Positions 34,252 to 45,779 of a stretch of DNA of 64,000 nt are shown in pieces (positions within the stretch are counted from its first letter, which is position 1; every line of letters begins with the position of its first letter). The stretch comes from Alligator mississippiensis (lineage: Eukaryota > Chordata > Crocodylia > Alligatoridae): NCBI RefSeq assembly GCF_030867095.1, contig NC_081835.1, positions 42,391,892 to 42,455,891 on the forward strand, written 5' to 3'. The notes beneath the pieces were generated by a model. That model worked only from the letters and a program-made list of their open reading frames with translations, had not been told where the DNA came from and searched no databases. The translations under genes were made by a program, and so were the position numbers.

Positions 34252-35718
34252 ATGCGGCTATCAGTAAAACAGGGCTCAAATTACCAAACAGCCCTCCAGG
34301 CAGCCGAGACTGTGCCAGAAGCCAAAGGAATTGAGATTTTAGAGAATGTTGATCCGTGTGTGTGGGTGGATGGGACTCCTGCCTGGGCAAAATGCATTAC
34401 TCCAGTCAAAATTCCTCTGAAGGAAGGAGAGGGTCCTGTGTGTGTGAGACAGTATCCTCTGAAAAAAGCCACCCGCACGGGTTTGAAGCTGCTGATTGAA
34501 AAATACAAGCAGTATGGGTGGTTAATAGAGGGATCATCCCCCTTTAACACCCCAATTCTGGGGTTGCCCAAGACAGATGGCACCTCCTTTAGGTTGGTGC
34601 AAGACCTGAGAGCTGTAAACAAAAAGATTTTAGTGGATCATCCTATGGTTCCAAATCCCCACACCATTCTGACCCAAGTTCCAGCACATGCCAAGGTATT
34701 CTCAGTATTAGATCTGAAAGATGCTTTCTTCTTTATTCCGCTACACGAAGACAGTCAGAAATTGTTTGCCTTTGAATGGGAGGACCCAGATACGTATCAT
34801 AAGACTCAATTGTTATGGACAATGTTACCCCAGGGATTTGTATCATCCCCCCATATCTTTGGAACAGCATTGCAAAAAGACCTGGAGCATTGGAAAGGGA
34901 GACACCCTGAGGTGGCGTTGTTGCAGTATGTTGATGATTTATTAATAGCAAGTTCTGATGTGCAGATGGGAAAGAGAGCGACAGAATCCTTGCTGAATAC
35001 CCTGGGAAAGAAAGGGTATAAGGTGTCACGGGAAAAGGCTCAAATTTGCCAGCCAAAGGTCACCTTTTTGGGTTATGAGATTGAGGAGGGGGTTCGGGCT
35101 CTGAGTAGAGATCGAATTCAAGCAATACAGGATATGCCCGCTCCCAGAAACCCCAAAGAGCTGCGAGCTTTCCTGGGACTAACCGGGTTTTGTAGACTGT
35201 GGATTCCGGATTATGGGGGAAAAGCCAAATCCCTATATGAATCCCTCACAAAGGAGGGTCTCACAAATTGGAAATGGACTAAGGAAAATCAACATGCATT
35301 TGAGTTGTTAAAAGCTGCCCTCTTGCGACCCCCAGCGTTGATGATTCCAAATGGGTGCAAGCCCTATAGACTGTATGTGCATGAGAATAAGGGGGTAGCC
35401 TCCGGGGTCTTAACTCAACCGGTGGGCCCAACTTGGAAGCCCGTGGGCTACTACTCCAAGGTCCTAGACCCGGTGGCAAAGGGGTGGCCTGCACGTTTGA
35501 GGTCTGTCGCTGCCACAGCTACTCTTGTGGAGGAGGCTCAAAAGATTGTTATGGGAGCTGATATGGAAATACATACCCCACATGGAGTTCCCCAGATCCT
35601 TGGAGGAGAGGGAGGAAAAATTTTAAACCCCTCCAGACAATCCAGATATGAAATCTTTCTCCTATCTAATCCAGGCCTTACCTTCAAGCACACCACTGCT
35701 TTGAACCCAGCCACCTGA
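34252..35718 (+). pseudogene. pol: ERV-B pol, reverse transcriptase part
   Basis: 488 open codons cover fingers, palm, thumb and connection of a gammaretrovirus-type reverse transcriptase. The palm carries the first catalytic Asp at 34711-34713 (L-D-L-K-D-A context) and Y-V-D-D at 34927-34938. Open without a stop, it is the best-kept part of the element. The ATG at 34252 is not a natural start, because Pol is normally made as a Gag-Pol fusion. It ends at a frameshift at the start of RNase H. Confidence 0.92.
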
Positions 35719-35954
35719 TGCCAGAACCGGGACCCCCGTGCCATGATTGTTTAGAGGTATTGGCTCAGACAGTACTGATTCATCCTGACTTGGCAGATGA
35801 CCCACTTGAGAACCCGGAGGAGGAATTCTTCGTAGACGGTTCAAGTAGTGTAATACATGGCTTGCGACATACTGGGTGTGCTGTGGTAACATTGACTGAG
35901 ACTATGTGGAAAGAAAAGCTCCCTGCAAATTGGTCAGGGAGCTCACTGCCCTGA
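35718..35954 (+). pseudogene. pol: ERV-B pol, RNase H first part (shifted frame)
   Basis: The frame continues Pol with a -1-type shift relative to the reverse transcriptase. It contains F-V-D-G-S-S with the first RNase H Asp near 35835. It runs into a stop at 35952-35954, and the similarity passes to a third frame from about 35906. Confidence 0.85.
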
Positions 35955-37531
35955 CACGCGCATTGGAATTAGGTAAAGATAAAAGAGTGAACATCTTTAC
36001 AGATTCGCGATATGCTTTTGCCACTGTACATGCCCATGGATTGTTGTGGAAAGAACGTGGGTTTATCACGGCCTCTGGACAAAAGATTGCAAATGGGCCA
36101 CAGATTGTAAGGCTATTGGAAGCCCTCTGGCTACCAAAAGAAGTGGCCGTGGTACACGTAAAAGCCCATGGCAAGGCTGCAGACGAGCGCCAGAAAAGGG
36201 GAAACACAAAGGCCGATGTGGCAGCCAAAGAGGCAGCACAGACGGGAGGAGAGGTAGTGTTCCAGGGTTCGGCCCACAGGGTGCCCTTTTGCTTAGAAGA
36301 CTGTAAAATACAATATGGCCCAAAATTAAATCAGCTGGCCGCAGAGCTCAAAGCCATCAAAAATCCTCAGGGATGGTGGGTCGTACCTGGAGGAAAGGTA
36401 TTAGTACCCCGAGGTATCTTAGGGGATGTACTTCACCAGTTACACTATTCCACCCATATGGGGGGCACTGCCATGGGAGATCTGTTAGTTCATCAGATAG
36501 TGGCTCCAGGACTCTATTTCGATGCCCAGAGAGTGGCCTCTCAGTGCCCGACCTGCCAAAAGGTGAACCCAAAATCTGCAAGACCACCAGCCCCCATGGG
36601 AGGAAGACCGTGGGCGCATTATCCTGGACAAGCCTGGAAGATTGACTTCGCTGAACTTCCTAAGTTCGGTCGTTACCATTATCTGCTGGTATTGGTCGAT
36701 CAACTGACTGGATGGGTGGAGGCATACCCCACAAGAACGGCTACCGCATCCACGGTGACACGAGTACTACTCCACGAGATAATACCCCGATTTCTGTTGC
36801 CTGAGTCTATTGAGTCAGATCAAGGAAGTCATTTTGTGGGGAAGATAGTACAGGAAGTGTCCAAAGCTTTAGATATCACGTGGAAACTCCATGCTCCATG
36901 GAGACCCCAGAGTTCAGGTCAGGTGGAGTGCATGAATAGAACACTGAAAGCAATGTTAACAAAAACCTGTATTGAGACTCATTTGAAATGGCCGCAGGCA
37001 CTCCCACTGGCTTTAACTTGTATTCGTAGCACACCACGTAGAGGGATTAAATTGTCACCTTTTGAATTAATGTTTGGTATGCCTCCCAGAGTCTTGCCAG
37101 CAAGGTGGAGGGAACAGATTACTGTAGATTTGAGAAAATCTGAAATTTGGGAACGTGTTATCGCCTTGCAGTCTGTTTTGTCTTCCCTACACAGGTTCGC
37201 TGCACCTTTCCAGAGTCTCCCGCTTGATGCGCCGATCCACAACTTTAAACCGGGTGACCAGGTCCTGGTACAGAAGTGGAGAAAGGAACCTCTTGCGGAA
37301 AGGTGGGAGGGACCCTACCAGGTGCTGCTGACTACACACACAGCTGTTCGCTTATCAAACAGCGATAAGTGGACCCATTGCTCGAGGGTGAAACCTTTTC
37401 ATCAGGAGGACACCAACTCCCAGGGTGTGGTCACTCTGGAAGCTGATAACACCCGGGAACAAAAAGCCAACAAATGGAAAAGTGAACCTGCTGGAGATTT
37501 GAAGTTACGCTTGCAAAGATGTGGGCCCTAG
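35906..37531 (+). pseudogene. pol: ERV-B pol, RNase H second part and integrase
   Basis: 541 open codons. RNase H continues with F-T-D-S-R-Y-A and the V-x-A-H block. Integrase then follows with the zinc-binding H/H and C-P-T-C (36545-36556). Its catalytic core has Asp at 36644, Asp at 36818 and Glu at 36926, that is D-D-x35-E. A C-terminal domain ends near 37490. All catalytic residues are present. The first codon is GTG, so there is no true start; it depended on the upstream frame, which two frameshifts have cut off. The end overlaps the env start by 13 bases, as in related proviruses. Confidence 0.92.
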
Positions 37532-38544
37532 TCTATTTGTTGGGGCTCTTTTCCCTTTTAGGCATATCAAACCCAGCTATTATGCCCACCTGTTGTAAGT
37601 GTCCCCAAAGCAGGGGTGGAACCCTCAATAAGGCTAACTACAAAATTTCAAAGTCTACAGTACTTAGTGCCCTCCTGCACCCCATTTCCCAGTGCTGCCC
37701 GCGTCGAGAAATTATAATTCAGTCCGGCGATACAACACCGCTGTGTGTAAAGCCGGACCCAGAAATCTGGTCTGCAATCCTCAAAGATTGACCTTCAAGC
37801 CTTCAACCTGTCAGTAGTATATGGGAACCTAAAAGCCCACCTACAAATACATGGGTGGGAAATTCCTGGGTGGCCCTTCTCAAGGACTCAGCCCGGGCAC
37901 TAACTAACCAGAGTTGTCTTTTGTGTGCGCTTACTCCTGTCTCTAGAGATGAAGGAGTCCCTTTCTTGCCTATCCCCCTCAATAGGACAGGTATAGTCTC
38001 AGATTGGGGCTTTAATAGCAATTTCAATTTCTCTTCACGATATAATGGTTCTGGGAGACTTATGGTGACGAAAATTGGTGGATCTATTTGCATTTCCCAA
38101 CACATAGGTGGGTTTAAAGTGGGACAGTCAAGGTGTAAGGAGACATGGATTTCTAAGGAGATCGCCCCCTGGGAGGGTGCATGGACATGCGGAAACGTCT
38201 CATATAACAAGTTTGACAATTGTAGCTGCCTATTGGGTAAGGAGTGGATCTTGGTTTGGGGCATTAATTGCACTCACTATCGAAATGGTACCACGGTGAG
38301 TGAGAGTTCAACACAAAGAGGCTCACTAACTCTAACTTTAATGAGCTCTCGTTCTACCATCACAAATGAAGCCTGTGGGCTATGGTGGATTTGTGGGCAA
38401 TGGGCATATAGACAGCTTCCCCCCCAAATGGACTGGGACTTGTTATTTAGGAGCTTCGATTCCTGGTGTTTGGATAACACAGCCCACAACTCCTGGTGTT
38501 TGGACAACACAACCCAAAATTCATTGAGCAAAATGCAGCACTGA
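37519..38544 (+). pseudogene. env: ERV-B env, surface subunit
   Basis: The ATG at 37519 opens a signal-peptide-like hydrophobic stretch. The frame stops at 37791. Surface-subunit similarity resumes in another frame (about 37855-38544). It includes C-L-L-C at 37915-37926, the C-x-x-C motif that bonds to the transmembrane subunit in this class, several N-x-S/T sites and a W-W-I-C-G block near 38380. Near the end a short stretch is duplicated (38454-38517). It is interrupted and not functional. Confidence 0.88.
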
Positions 38545-39180
38545 TATCTCCTTCGAGAGAATAGCGGCAGGACGGGGCCAAAAGTGGGGTAAGGATGAGT
38601 GGCCAGTGGAGAGAATAATTCAGTACTATGGTCCAGCAACTTGGGAGCCAAATGTAGTTGGGAGAGAGCCCACATATTTGACAAATCGCGTTATTAGACT
38701 CCAAGCCGTAGTGGAGATTATTACAAATAAAACTGCTGCAGCCCTACGCCTGATCGGGGACCGGCTCACCCAACTTCATACCATGGTACTGCAAAATCAC
38801 TTAGCTCTTGATTATTTACTTGCAAGTGAAGGAGGGGTATGTAAAAAGCTGAACTTATCAAACTGTTGTATTAATATCGACGATAATGGTGAGATAATCA
38901 AAGCCTTAGCAGATGAAATGGAAAAGGTTGCACATGTCCCCGTCCAAACATGGAATGGGTGGAATTTTGATTGGTTTACATCCTGGCTCCCCAATTTTGG
39001 ATGGTTAAAAGGAGTTTTTCTCGTCTTGTGCCTACTAATGTCAATGCTTTGCTTGCTCCCCTGTATTTTACCCTGTCTCATAGCCCTCATAAAACGGACA
39101 ATTCAGTCAGTCTTCAACCAAGAAATGCTTGTGCATTATCAAAAATTAGCACTGGCTGAAACCTATTAAGATTAGAGTTA
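38545..39180 (+). pseudogene. env: ERV-B env, transmembrane subunit
   Basis: The frame 38606-39169 has a helical heptad region, an immunosuppressive-domain-like block and C at 38840 with CC at 38864-38869, so C-x7-CC. A Trp-rich membrane-proximal stretch and a hydrophobic anchor follow (about 39010-39095). The open frame begins with GTG and is out of frame with the surface part. I do not see a clear furin-type cleavage site in the joining region. Confidence 0.88.
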
Positions 39181-39191
39181 GAGAGCATCTT

Positions 39192-39200
39192 GAGGGGGGA
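39192..39200 (+). other. ERV-B polypurine tract
   Basis: GAGGGGGGA just before the 3' LTR is in the position and composition of the plus-strand primer. Confidence 0.75.
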
Positions 39201-39202
39201 GT

Positions 39203-39688
39203 TATTGCAAAAATGTCTCATCTCACTACACAAAAGGCTTCACAGCTGAGAACTGTAATCTCATTACACAAAAGGCTTCACAGCTGAGAACTGTAAACTG
39301 CAAATTGTTTCTTCTTCTCTCTCCTCCATCACTGCGGGGCCAGGAGGGGGGGGTCCTGTTAGGGGGAGAGAGCAGTCCGAACAATGCTTGGTTCACGATA
39401 AGGCTGACTCCTGTGGGAACACAGATTAATTACTGCCTGCTTTGCACATAAACTTTGCAGAAAACTGTAGCAAATCACAGATTGCCACAATGGGATCTTG
39501 TTCATGAGAGGTATAAAAATGTATCTTTGGGTGTGGCTAGGGGTCGACATGGATTTGAGTTTTGAGCTCCCTTGTTGATCTGTTTGCAAACAAATAAACT
39601 TGAGATGGATCCAGCCTGAGTGTGTATGATTCTCTTGAGGTATATTGGAAAAGCCTCCAGGGACACGAAACTAGCTGTTTGTGCAACA
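39203..39688 (+). repeat. ERV-B 3' LTR with 38-base duplication
   Basis: It matches the 5' LTR but contains a second copy of a 38-base block starting CTCATTACAC (about 39218-39293). Small indels account for the rest of the 37-base length difference. It ends TGTGCAACA, followed by CCAG. Confidence 0.93.
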
Positions 39689-39692
39689 CCAG
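39689..39692. repeat. ERV-B target-site duplication, right copy
   Basis: CCAG, matching 32706-32709. Confidence 0.65.
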
Positions 39693-40210
39693 TGCCAGCT
39701 CTGCACCATGGGGCCAGCACTCCGAGCGCCAGCTCTGCGACCTCAGGGCTGGCGCTAGGAGATAAGGATCTGGGGCCACGGAGCTAGTGCTGGGAGATAA
39801 GGATCTCCCAGCCCCTTGCTCCCAATTGTGATGGAGGAGAAAGGGCTGGGAAATAAGGATCTCCCAGCCCTTGCTCTTCAATCATGATCTCAGAGCCAAG
39901 GACTTGGAGCTCCCTGCTGCCAAGGCAGGGGGACACAGTCCCAGCCCCACCCCAGCAGCAGGCAGCAATCTCTCACCCCCTGGTGGATGGATGACCAGGA
40001 GCAGATTTTCTGCCTGTGAGATGTCTACACGAGTGCTATTGTGCCATTACCAACTGAAAGTAAATTTGCTACTTTTATTTGCAGGTAGCAAATTTACTCA
40101 TGATTACCAAGAGGTTTACTGTGTAGTAAGCATGTGCACATGTGGACGCATATGCTTACTGTGCAGTAAAGTATGCTACTGAACAGTTAATCATCTCATG
40201 TAGATGCGCC
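39693..40210. mobile_element. GC-rich inverted-repeat element, right half
   Basis: It continues the element cut by ERV-B. It contains two to three copies of a GGAGATAAGGATCTCCCAGC-type palindrome (about 39755-39880). From 40020 it has AT-rich foldback sequence like that at 29320-29480, ending near CATGTAGATGCGCC. Confidence 0.5.
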
Positions 40211-41119
40211 AACCATTTCTATGATATTGGCAAATTAATGTTAAAAGGTGGTGTACAGCAATGTTCTAGTTCTAGCAGACATGATAACACTGATGATTAT
40301 AATAGCCAGTAAAGCACAGGCCATACACTCAACTAGAAAAGGATTTCCTTGTCAGTGTAATAAGTTTTGGAAAATGCATCCAATCCATGATACAATGCCA
40401 GAAATGCTCAACATCATTGAACAGACCCCTTTTTAATTTGGATGAAAGCTGAGTGGAGGCCTAACATTTCATTCAGGGTACATGGAATGACCACACAGAG
40501 CCTGTGGAAGAGGAGCTGAGTCACCCTGGATTCAAAGCAACCTCAGGGTTAGTGTGAGGATTAAATCAGTGTTAGAGTCAGAGACCCAGCTGCTCTGCTC
40601 AGCCAGGCTAGCTCTATCCTTGAGTAGAGAGTAACTTCCTGGTCAAGTAAGACGCAGGATTGATCAGAAAAGGCTTCTAGCATTGTGGGAGACAATAGCT
40701 CTACAAATAATGGGACCCACACGTGCAACACTGTGGGCAACCCTTTAGGAAAAGCAGCCCAACACTTTTTATGATAAGACCTTGTTCTCAATTTCTCACA
40801 ATTTTTCTAAACATTAATCCCTTACGTTGGAATTCTGTGTGTTGACCAGAATGAGGATTTCTGGCAAATTTCAGGCCAAATGGTTCCGCTGCTTCCAACA
40901 AAAGGGCCAGTGTGAAATACCATATTGTTCCAATTACAAGTTGACCCTGAAGCTAACCCTACAATTTCAGGTTGAATTTTAGGAAAAACAGCTATTTTCC
41001 CAAATACAAGTCAATAACAACCTTGAACTGCTGTTGCCCTTGCAAAACCTCAGAAAATAATCAACTAACCAAGGAAAGGACCCCAAGAGTAATGCAAAAA
41101 AACTAAAATAACAACTGCT
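40211..41119. other. No gene recognised
   Basis: AT-rich intronic sequence. I see no repeat or exon I can support. Confidence 0.5.
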
Positions 41120-41127
41120 CTGAAAAC

Positions 41128-42101
41128 TAGAGGTGCACTGCACCGATACATTGGTCCGGTATCCGATTGGCACCGATATAAAAAAAATTGTCTGTATTAG
41201 AAATCCGCCTGATATAGCCGATAGTTTGGCTAATAAATGGCCTGTGCATGTGCACAACTGCAGCACAGCATGTAGGCAGTGAGCAGCACAGCTGGCAGCA
41301 TGGAGAGCTGTGTGCAGCTGGTAAGTCTGTTTTGGTGGAAGAGGAGGGGTGTATCAAGGCCCCTGCAGTGAGGAGGGTGTGGGGCTGAGGCTGGGGCAGG
41401 GGCAGAGGCAAGCACTGCCCAGATGGGGTGAGGGGGGAGGGACAGAGCCACGGCTTGTCTGGGGCCCACAGGAAGGGAGGGGAGGGTGGCTCCTGCTGCT
41501 GCGCCCAGCTCATTTGCGGCTTGTCCAATCATTTGGCAGCTCCTGCTGTTGCTCCCACCTCTCGTCTGGGAGGGCATGAGGGGCATGTATCCCCAGATCT
41601 GTGCAGGGCAGGCAGCAGCAGCACTGGGTGGGGGGCTATGGGGCAGTTATGGTGATTTTTGGGGTGGCTGCAGCCTTCCCCCATAGTCCTCTCCCAGCAC
41701 CACCGCCTGTCTGGCACCACCCCAATGCCAGCCCCAGTCCGCAGCTGCAGCCTGCGCCGCCTGTGCCCCGTGCAGATCTGAGACACATCCCTCCCCTGCC
41801 CCCCCCCCGCCCTGTCCTCCCAGGGTGCACGCAGCAGCGAGAGCCCCCCCGCCCCGACGAGCTGCGGTTCCATTGCACGCCCTGTCCCGCCCCAACCAGG
41901 CAGCACCTGCCCCAGCCCCACTCCCTCCCTCACCACAGCAGCCTTGATCTGCGCCCCTATGCCCCTTCCCTCCCCTTCCTCCACAACAGACTTACCAGCT
42001 GCACGTAGCTGTATCAGAAATGAGATTGGTATCAGCTGATATGCCTCCTGAAATACTGGCTATCGATATCAGCCCCAAAAATCTCTATCAGTGCACCCCT
42101 A
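41128..42101. mobile_element. Foldback hAT-type element, copy 1
   Basis: The ends TAGAGGTGCACTG and CAGTGCACCCCTA are inverted repeats. The 8 bases on each side, CTGAAAAC at 41120-41127 and 42102-42109, are identical, a typical hAT duplication. Inverted arms reach well inside: AGCTGGTAAGTCTG near 41314 faces CAGACTTACCAGCTG near 41987. The core is GC-rich. Frames through it are chance. Non-autonomous. Confidence 0.9.
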
Positions 42102-42109
42102 CTGAAAAC

Positions 42110-43430
42110 AATTCTAACTTGGTATGTTTATTGCATGCACAAAAATACTGCTATTACAGAAGTCAGGACTATCAAGACTCAAGCACAGGGTGACCCTGCA
42201 TGGTAGGGGAACTCAATTTTTGTGGTTCTTTTGGAGGGAAAGAAAGGTTGACTTATAATCAGAATAATATAGTATACTGTTTTGACCATGTTAAAATGAA
42301 GGTGTGGTCTCTGACCTCCCTTGGCCCCTGGGCAACAATCCTGAGCAACAATCCTGATGCGGGCAGCATCATCATTTGTTCTCCCTGTCACCTTCAGTTT
42401 TAACTCTTTAATTTCCTCTGGCCATGCTGATATCAATTGGAAAGGATGATAATGTTTTGGACACAGACCTTCCAAATTGAAACATGTAGAGCCTCAGAGA
42501 TCAGGCCAGTTCATCTTCTGATTCTGTGCAGAATTCTTTGCAGAATAACAGCTGAAACTAGAAGTTGGATCTATTAATATCAAGCCTGGTGCTGAACACA
42601 AAAGACCTACTTTGGCTGGAATCACTCACTGTAAACAGACATAGTCTTCTCTCTTCCCCTGAAACACGTGTTCGGCAGTTAGCAAAAGGAACTGAAAGCA
42701 ATAGTGGGAACCAAGGATGGTTCATTAACATGATCTGTTTCAAAGCTTCCCCAAGCATGGAAGGGGTGCTTGAGCTCTTTTGACTTCAATGTGTGTATAA
42801 TTAATACCTGAGGGCAGAAAAAAGCAACTGAGTGCTATGGCTTTGCTGTAGCTCTTTGTATCATCTAGTCCTTTAAGATGATCAGAACGGAGTGAAATTC
42901 ACAGCTCTCCTGTGCTGTTTTTCCAAGAGCTGATCAGATGACATGTAGCAGAGTTCCATGAACTGCCTGCAGCCTGCTGCTTTAAGGGGCAGGAACAGCA
43001 TCAGCTGGGACCAAGGAAACTTTTAACTCAGACCTTTGCAGCTGCACAAAGGTAGGAATGATCTGCAACTGTTCTGAAGTCTCCATTTGTAAATTACAAA
43101 TCTCTACACATCAATACCTCTATCTTCCCACACCCTGCTCTGTGTCGGGACCATACTGTCAGTTGGATGCTAATTAAAATCATCTGACATCTGTCTGAGT
43201 TACAGTCCTAAGGATGCTGACATTAGATCTTGATAACTGTGAAACGCAAGCTGAGCTGGGCCTACTTACAAAAGTTAAACTACAAAATATTGATGACAAT
43301 TGCATAAGTGCAAGAGAATATAAGTTTGTGGCTGGACCTTCTGAAAGAAATAATGAGGTATCACTTCCAGCTTATATTACTATATTTAGGATTATTTTAA
43401 GCAGGCTCCTATATGTCTGGCATGTAACTG
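42110..43430. other. No gene recognised
   Basis: Intronic-looking sequence without supported exon, RNA gene or repeat. Confidence 0.5.
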
Positions 43431-43439
43431 TGTAAAATG

Positions 43440-44096
43440 CCTAACCTTGATTAATTAGTATAGTAAATAGTTTTTTTCAATTAACTTGTGTTTGTGTGTA
43501 GGAAGAACCAATCTTCATATGGGCTTTAATAGGTGTCTCCTGATTTACTCTTGTTTTGCCTCAGTGTTCTTCCAAGGACAACTCCTCAAAAACCTTGTGT
43601 TTTCCCTGGTTGTTAATCAATTTCCTGATATGTTCCAACTTAATAGAAATGGATAACCCCTTGTTACTGAGGAAGGTAATCAAATCAAAACTAGAACTTT
43701 CTGATAACCAATAATGAACAGTTTGATTAACAGGCTTTTCCTGTTAATTACTGCTTGGGATTCTGTCTTGATTTACACAACTACAAGAATGCTTTGAAGA
43801 TGCTGAGCAAAAGGGTATAAAAGAGGAATGAAGCAGCTAACAGGGCATGCTTCAAGAATGAGAAATCATTCTGATACGGACTGCTACCATGCCCAGCTGA
43901 TCTTTTGGTGAAAGTATCCACACCTTAGAGAAGCTGACAAGATCAATCACCTCTTTTGCCTATAATTGGTGAGATACTATCACTTTTACAGCTAAATATA
44001 CTGGGCTTTGCTTTGGGCTCATTTACCAATGAATACCTGTAGCAAATAAAGTCTTTCTGTTGTTCACCAAATGAGTTGTATCAACTGTTTAACAAC
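43440..44096 (+). repeat. Probable solo LTR
   Basis: GGGTATAAAAGAGG (near 43813-43826) and, 230 bases on, GCAAATAAAGTCTTTCTGTTG (near 44042-44062) look like the promoter and poly(A)/U5 parts of an LTR. The right end near CAACA (44096) fits a CA terminus. The left end is uncertain and I could not find a convincing target duplication. No internal retroviral sequence adjoins it. Confidence 0.5.
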
Positions 44097-45779
44097 AGTC
44101 CTTAATCCCATTTCATGATTTAACAATCTTTGTGCAGTAAACAGTCCTGAACCCCTGTGCTTCTCCTCCTGACTCCAGTGCTAACATATGCCCTTTCCTG
44201 TTCTTCCCCTTCTGAGTGTTTTTTTTTGCTCTGCAACCAAACACAGTTAGCTGTAAGGTGACTTTTGCTGTACAAGATAAGATTTGTGCCTGCTTCTGGA
44301 AGTGTTCTATAATCAGGCTCCCATTGGAAAGGGCTCAAACAGTGCAGGCCTGCTGTAAACTTCTCACTTGACTAGCTCCAGTCCTGCAGTTTGGCTTCAC
44401 ACAGGCTGAACACATAACTGCCTTGCACAACAAAAGCAGGATCTAACCTTGACCTCAGGCCAAAGCTCCTGACACTTTCCCTCCTTGCTGCATCAAGGCA
44501 GTTGTGAATTGTCTGAGAGCTGACAGGAAAAAAGGATCTCCCAGCCAAAGAAGGATGGGGAGGAACTCTGAGGATCAGGAGTTACAGGGCTATTTCTATG
44601 ACCAACCCAGCTGGAAAGCAGAAGCTAAGAAGGTCTCCACTGCACTCGGGGTGGATCATGAGTGACTGGTGCCTCCTGAATCCGGGGGGACACCCGCACA
44701 AGTCATCTGCAGCCCTGTCGGGGGGGCACCAGCCCTACTGACAGCACTGGTGTCAGCCACTGGGGGAGGCACTGGTCTCATCAGGGGGGGCACGTGCACC
44801 CCCTACCAGTCGCCTATGGGGTGGAGGTTCTGCAGCCCACCAGTTCCCTGTGGTGGCAAACGGCTTTCCCCACTGGTGGTCAAGGGGAATGAGAGGGGAG
44901 CCTTTTGCTTCTAAATTGCTGGTTGAAATTATTGCCCAAGATGGCAATAATTATAGTTCCTATCCCATGACAGTTGGGAGGCCCTTGTGCAGTGGAGTCA
45001 TGTGGGGAGGAGACTGTCATGACAGCCATCCCTGCCCTTAGGATTAATTGCCCCACTCCTTGCCAGCCCCATCTACAGAGAGGTCAAGGCTTTGGTGGGC
45101 CAGAAGCAGTCATTTCTCTTTGACCCAGGCCCAGTGTCTGAGTGCAAAGCAGTGCCTGGAGCGTAGGCAGATCTTGTCAGGAGGTTACCTGAGGGGCTGG
45201 TAGCAGTGAACAGAGAGTTTAAGTCTCCAGGGCTCCCATTTAGTATTTTTCACCAGCACCTGAATACTGCTCTGGGCTTAGAAACACAGGAAAACCAGCT
45301 GGCAGGGCCCTCAAGAGGTCAAGTCCAAGTCCAAGCCCCTGCCCAAGGCGGCACCAGCCTTTGTGTTCATCATCCATGCCCACTCTCCACCCTGAGCTGG
45401 GGCCCAAGTCAAGGGTAGCACTAGCCCAAACCTCAGCTGGGGGTCCTGGAAGCACCCTTGGGAGACAGCTCTCCTTCCCTCACTCCTTCCCTTCCCTCTC
45501 TCACTTCCCCTTCCCACCCCTCTCCCTGAGCACAACCGCAGAGGCTGGCTGAAGCCATCCACCCACTTTTGTCTCTCACGGACCACTATCATCCCCTGCT
45601 AGGGTGCCGGCCCAATCGCCTGTACTGCAAAGTGCACTGTGCACCAATCCCACCTCAGTGCACGGGCTCCAAAGCCGGGGAAGCAGATCTCCCTGTGCTG
45701 CCAGATGCCTCCGAGGGACACCAGAGACATGCAAGGAAGAAGAGAGAGAATGAGGGGACAGCTCCAAGGGACCAACCTT
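44097..45779. other. No gene recognised; GC-rich repeat patch inside
   Basis: A GC-rich block at 44640-44900 with many GGGGGG runs shares a GCTTTCCCCACTG phrase with 56228-56240 and may be an unnamed interspersed repeat. On the minus strand a donor-like CAG/GTAACC lies near 45186 and could end a MON1A 5' UTR exon, which is unproven. Confidence 0.4.

Larger units (their letters stand above)
32710..39688 (+). mobile_element. ERV-B: class I provirus with tRNA-Arg-type primer site
   Basis: LTRs of 449 and 486 bases flank gag-matrix, pol and env. The LTRs differ at roughly 16 positions plus a 38-base duplication. Capsid, nucleocapsid and protease are deleted. Pol is split by two frameshifts and env by two more breaks, so it is defective, but catalytic residues of reverse transcriptase and integrase are present. 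The primer site and the env transmembrane layout (C-x7-CC) recall HERV-R/HERV-I-like class I elements. That placement is inference. Confidence 0.95.
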
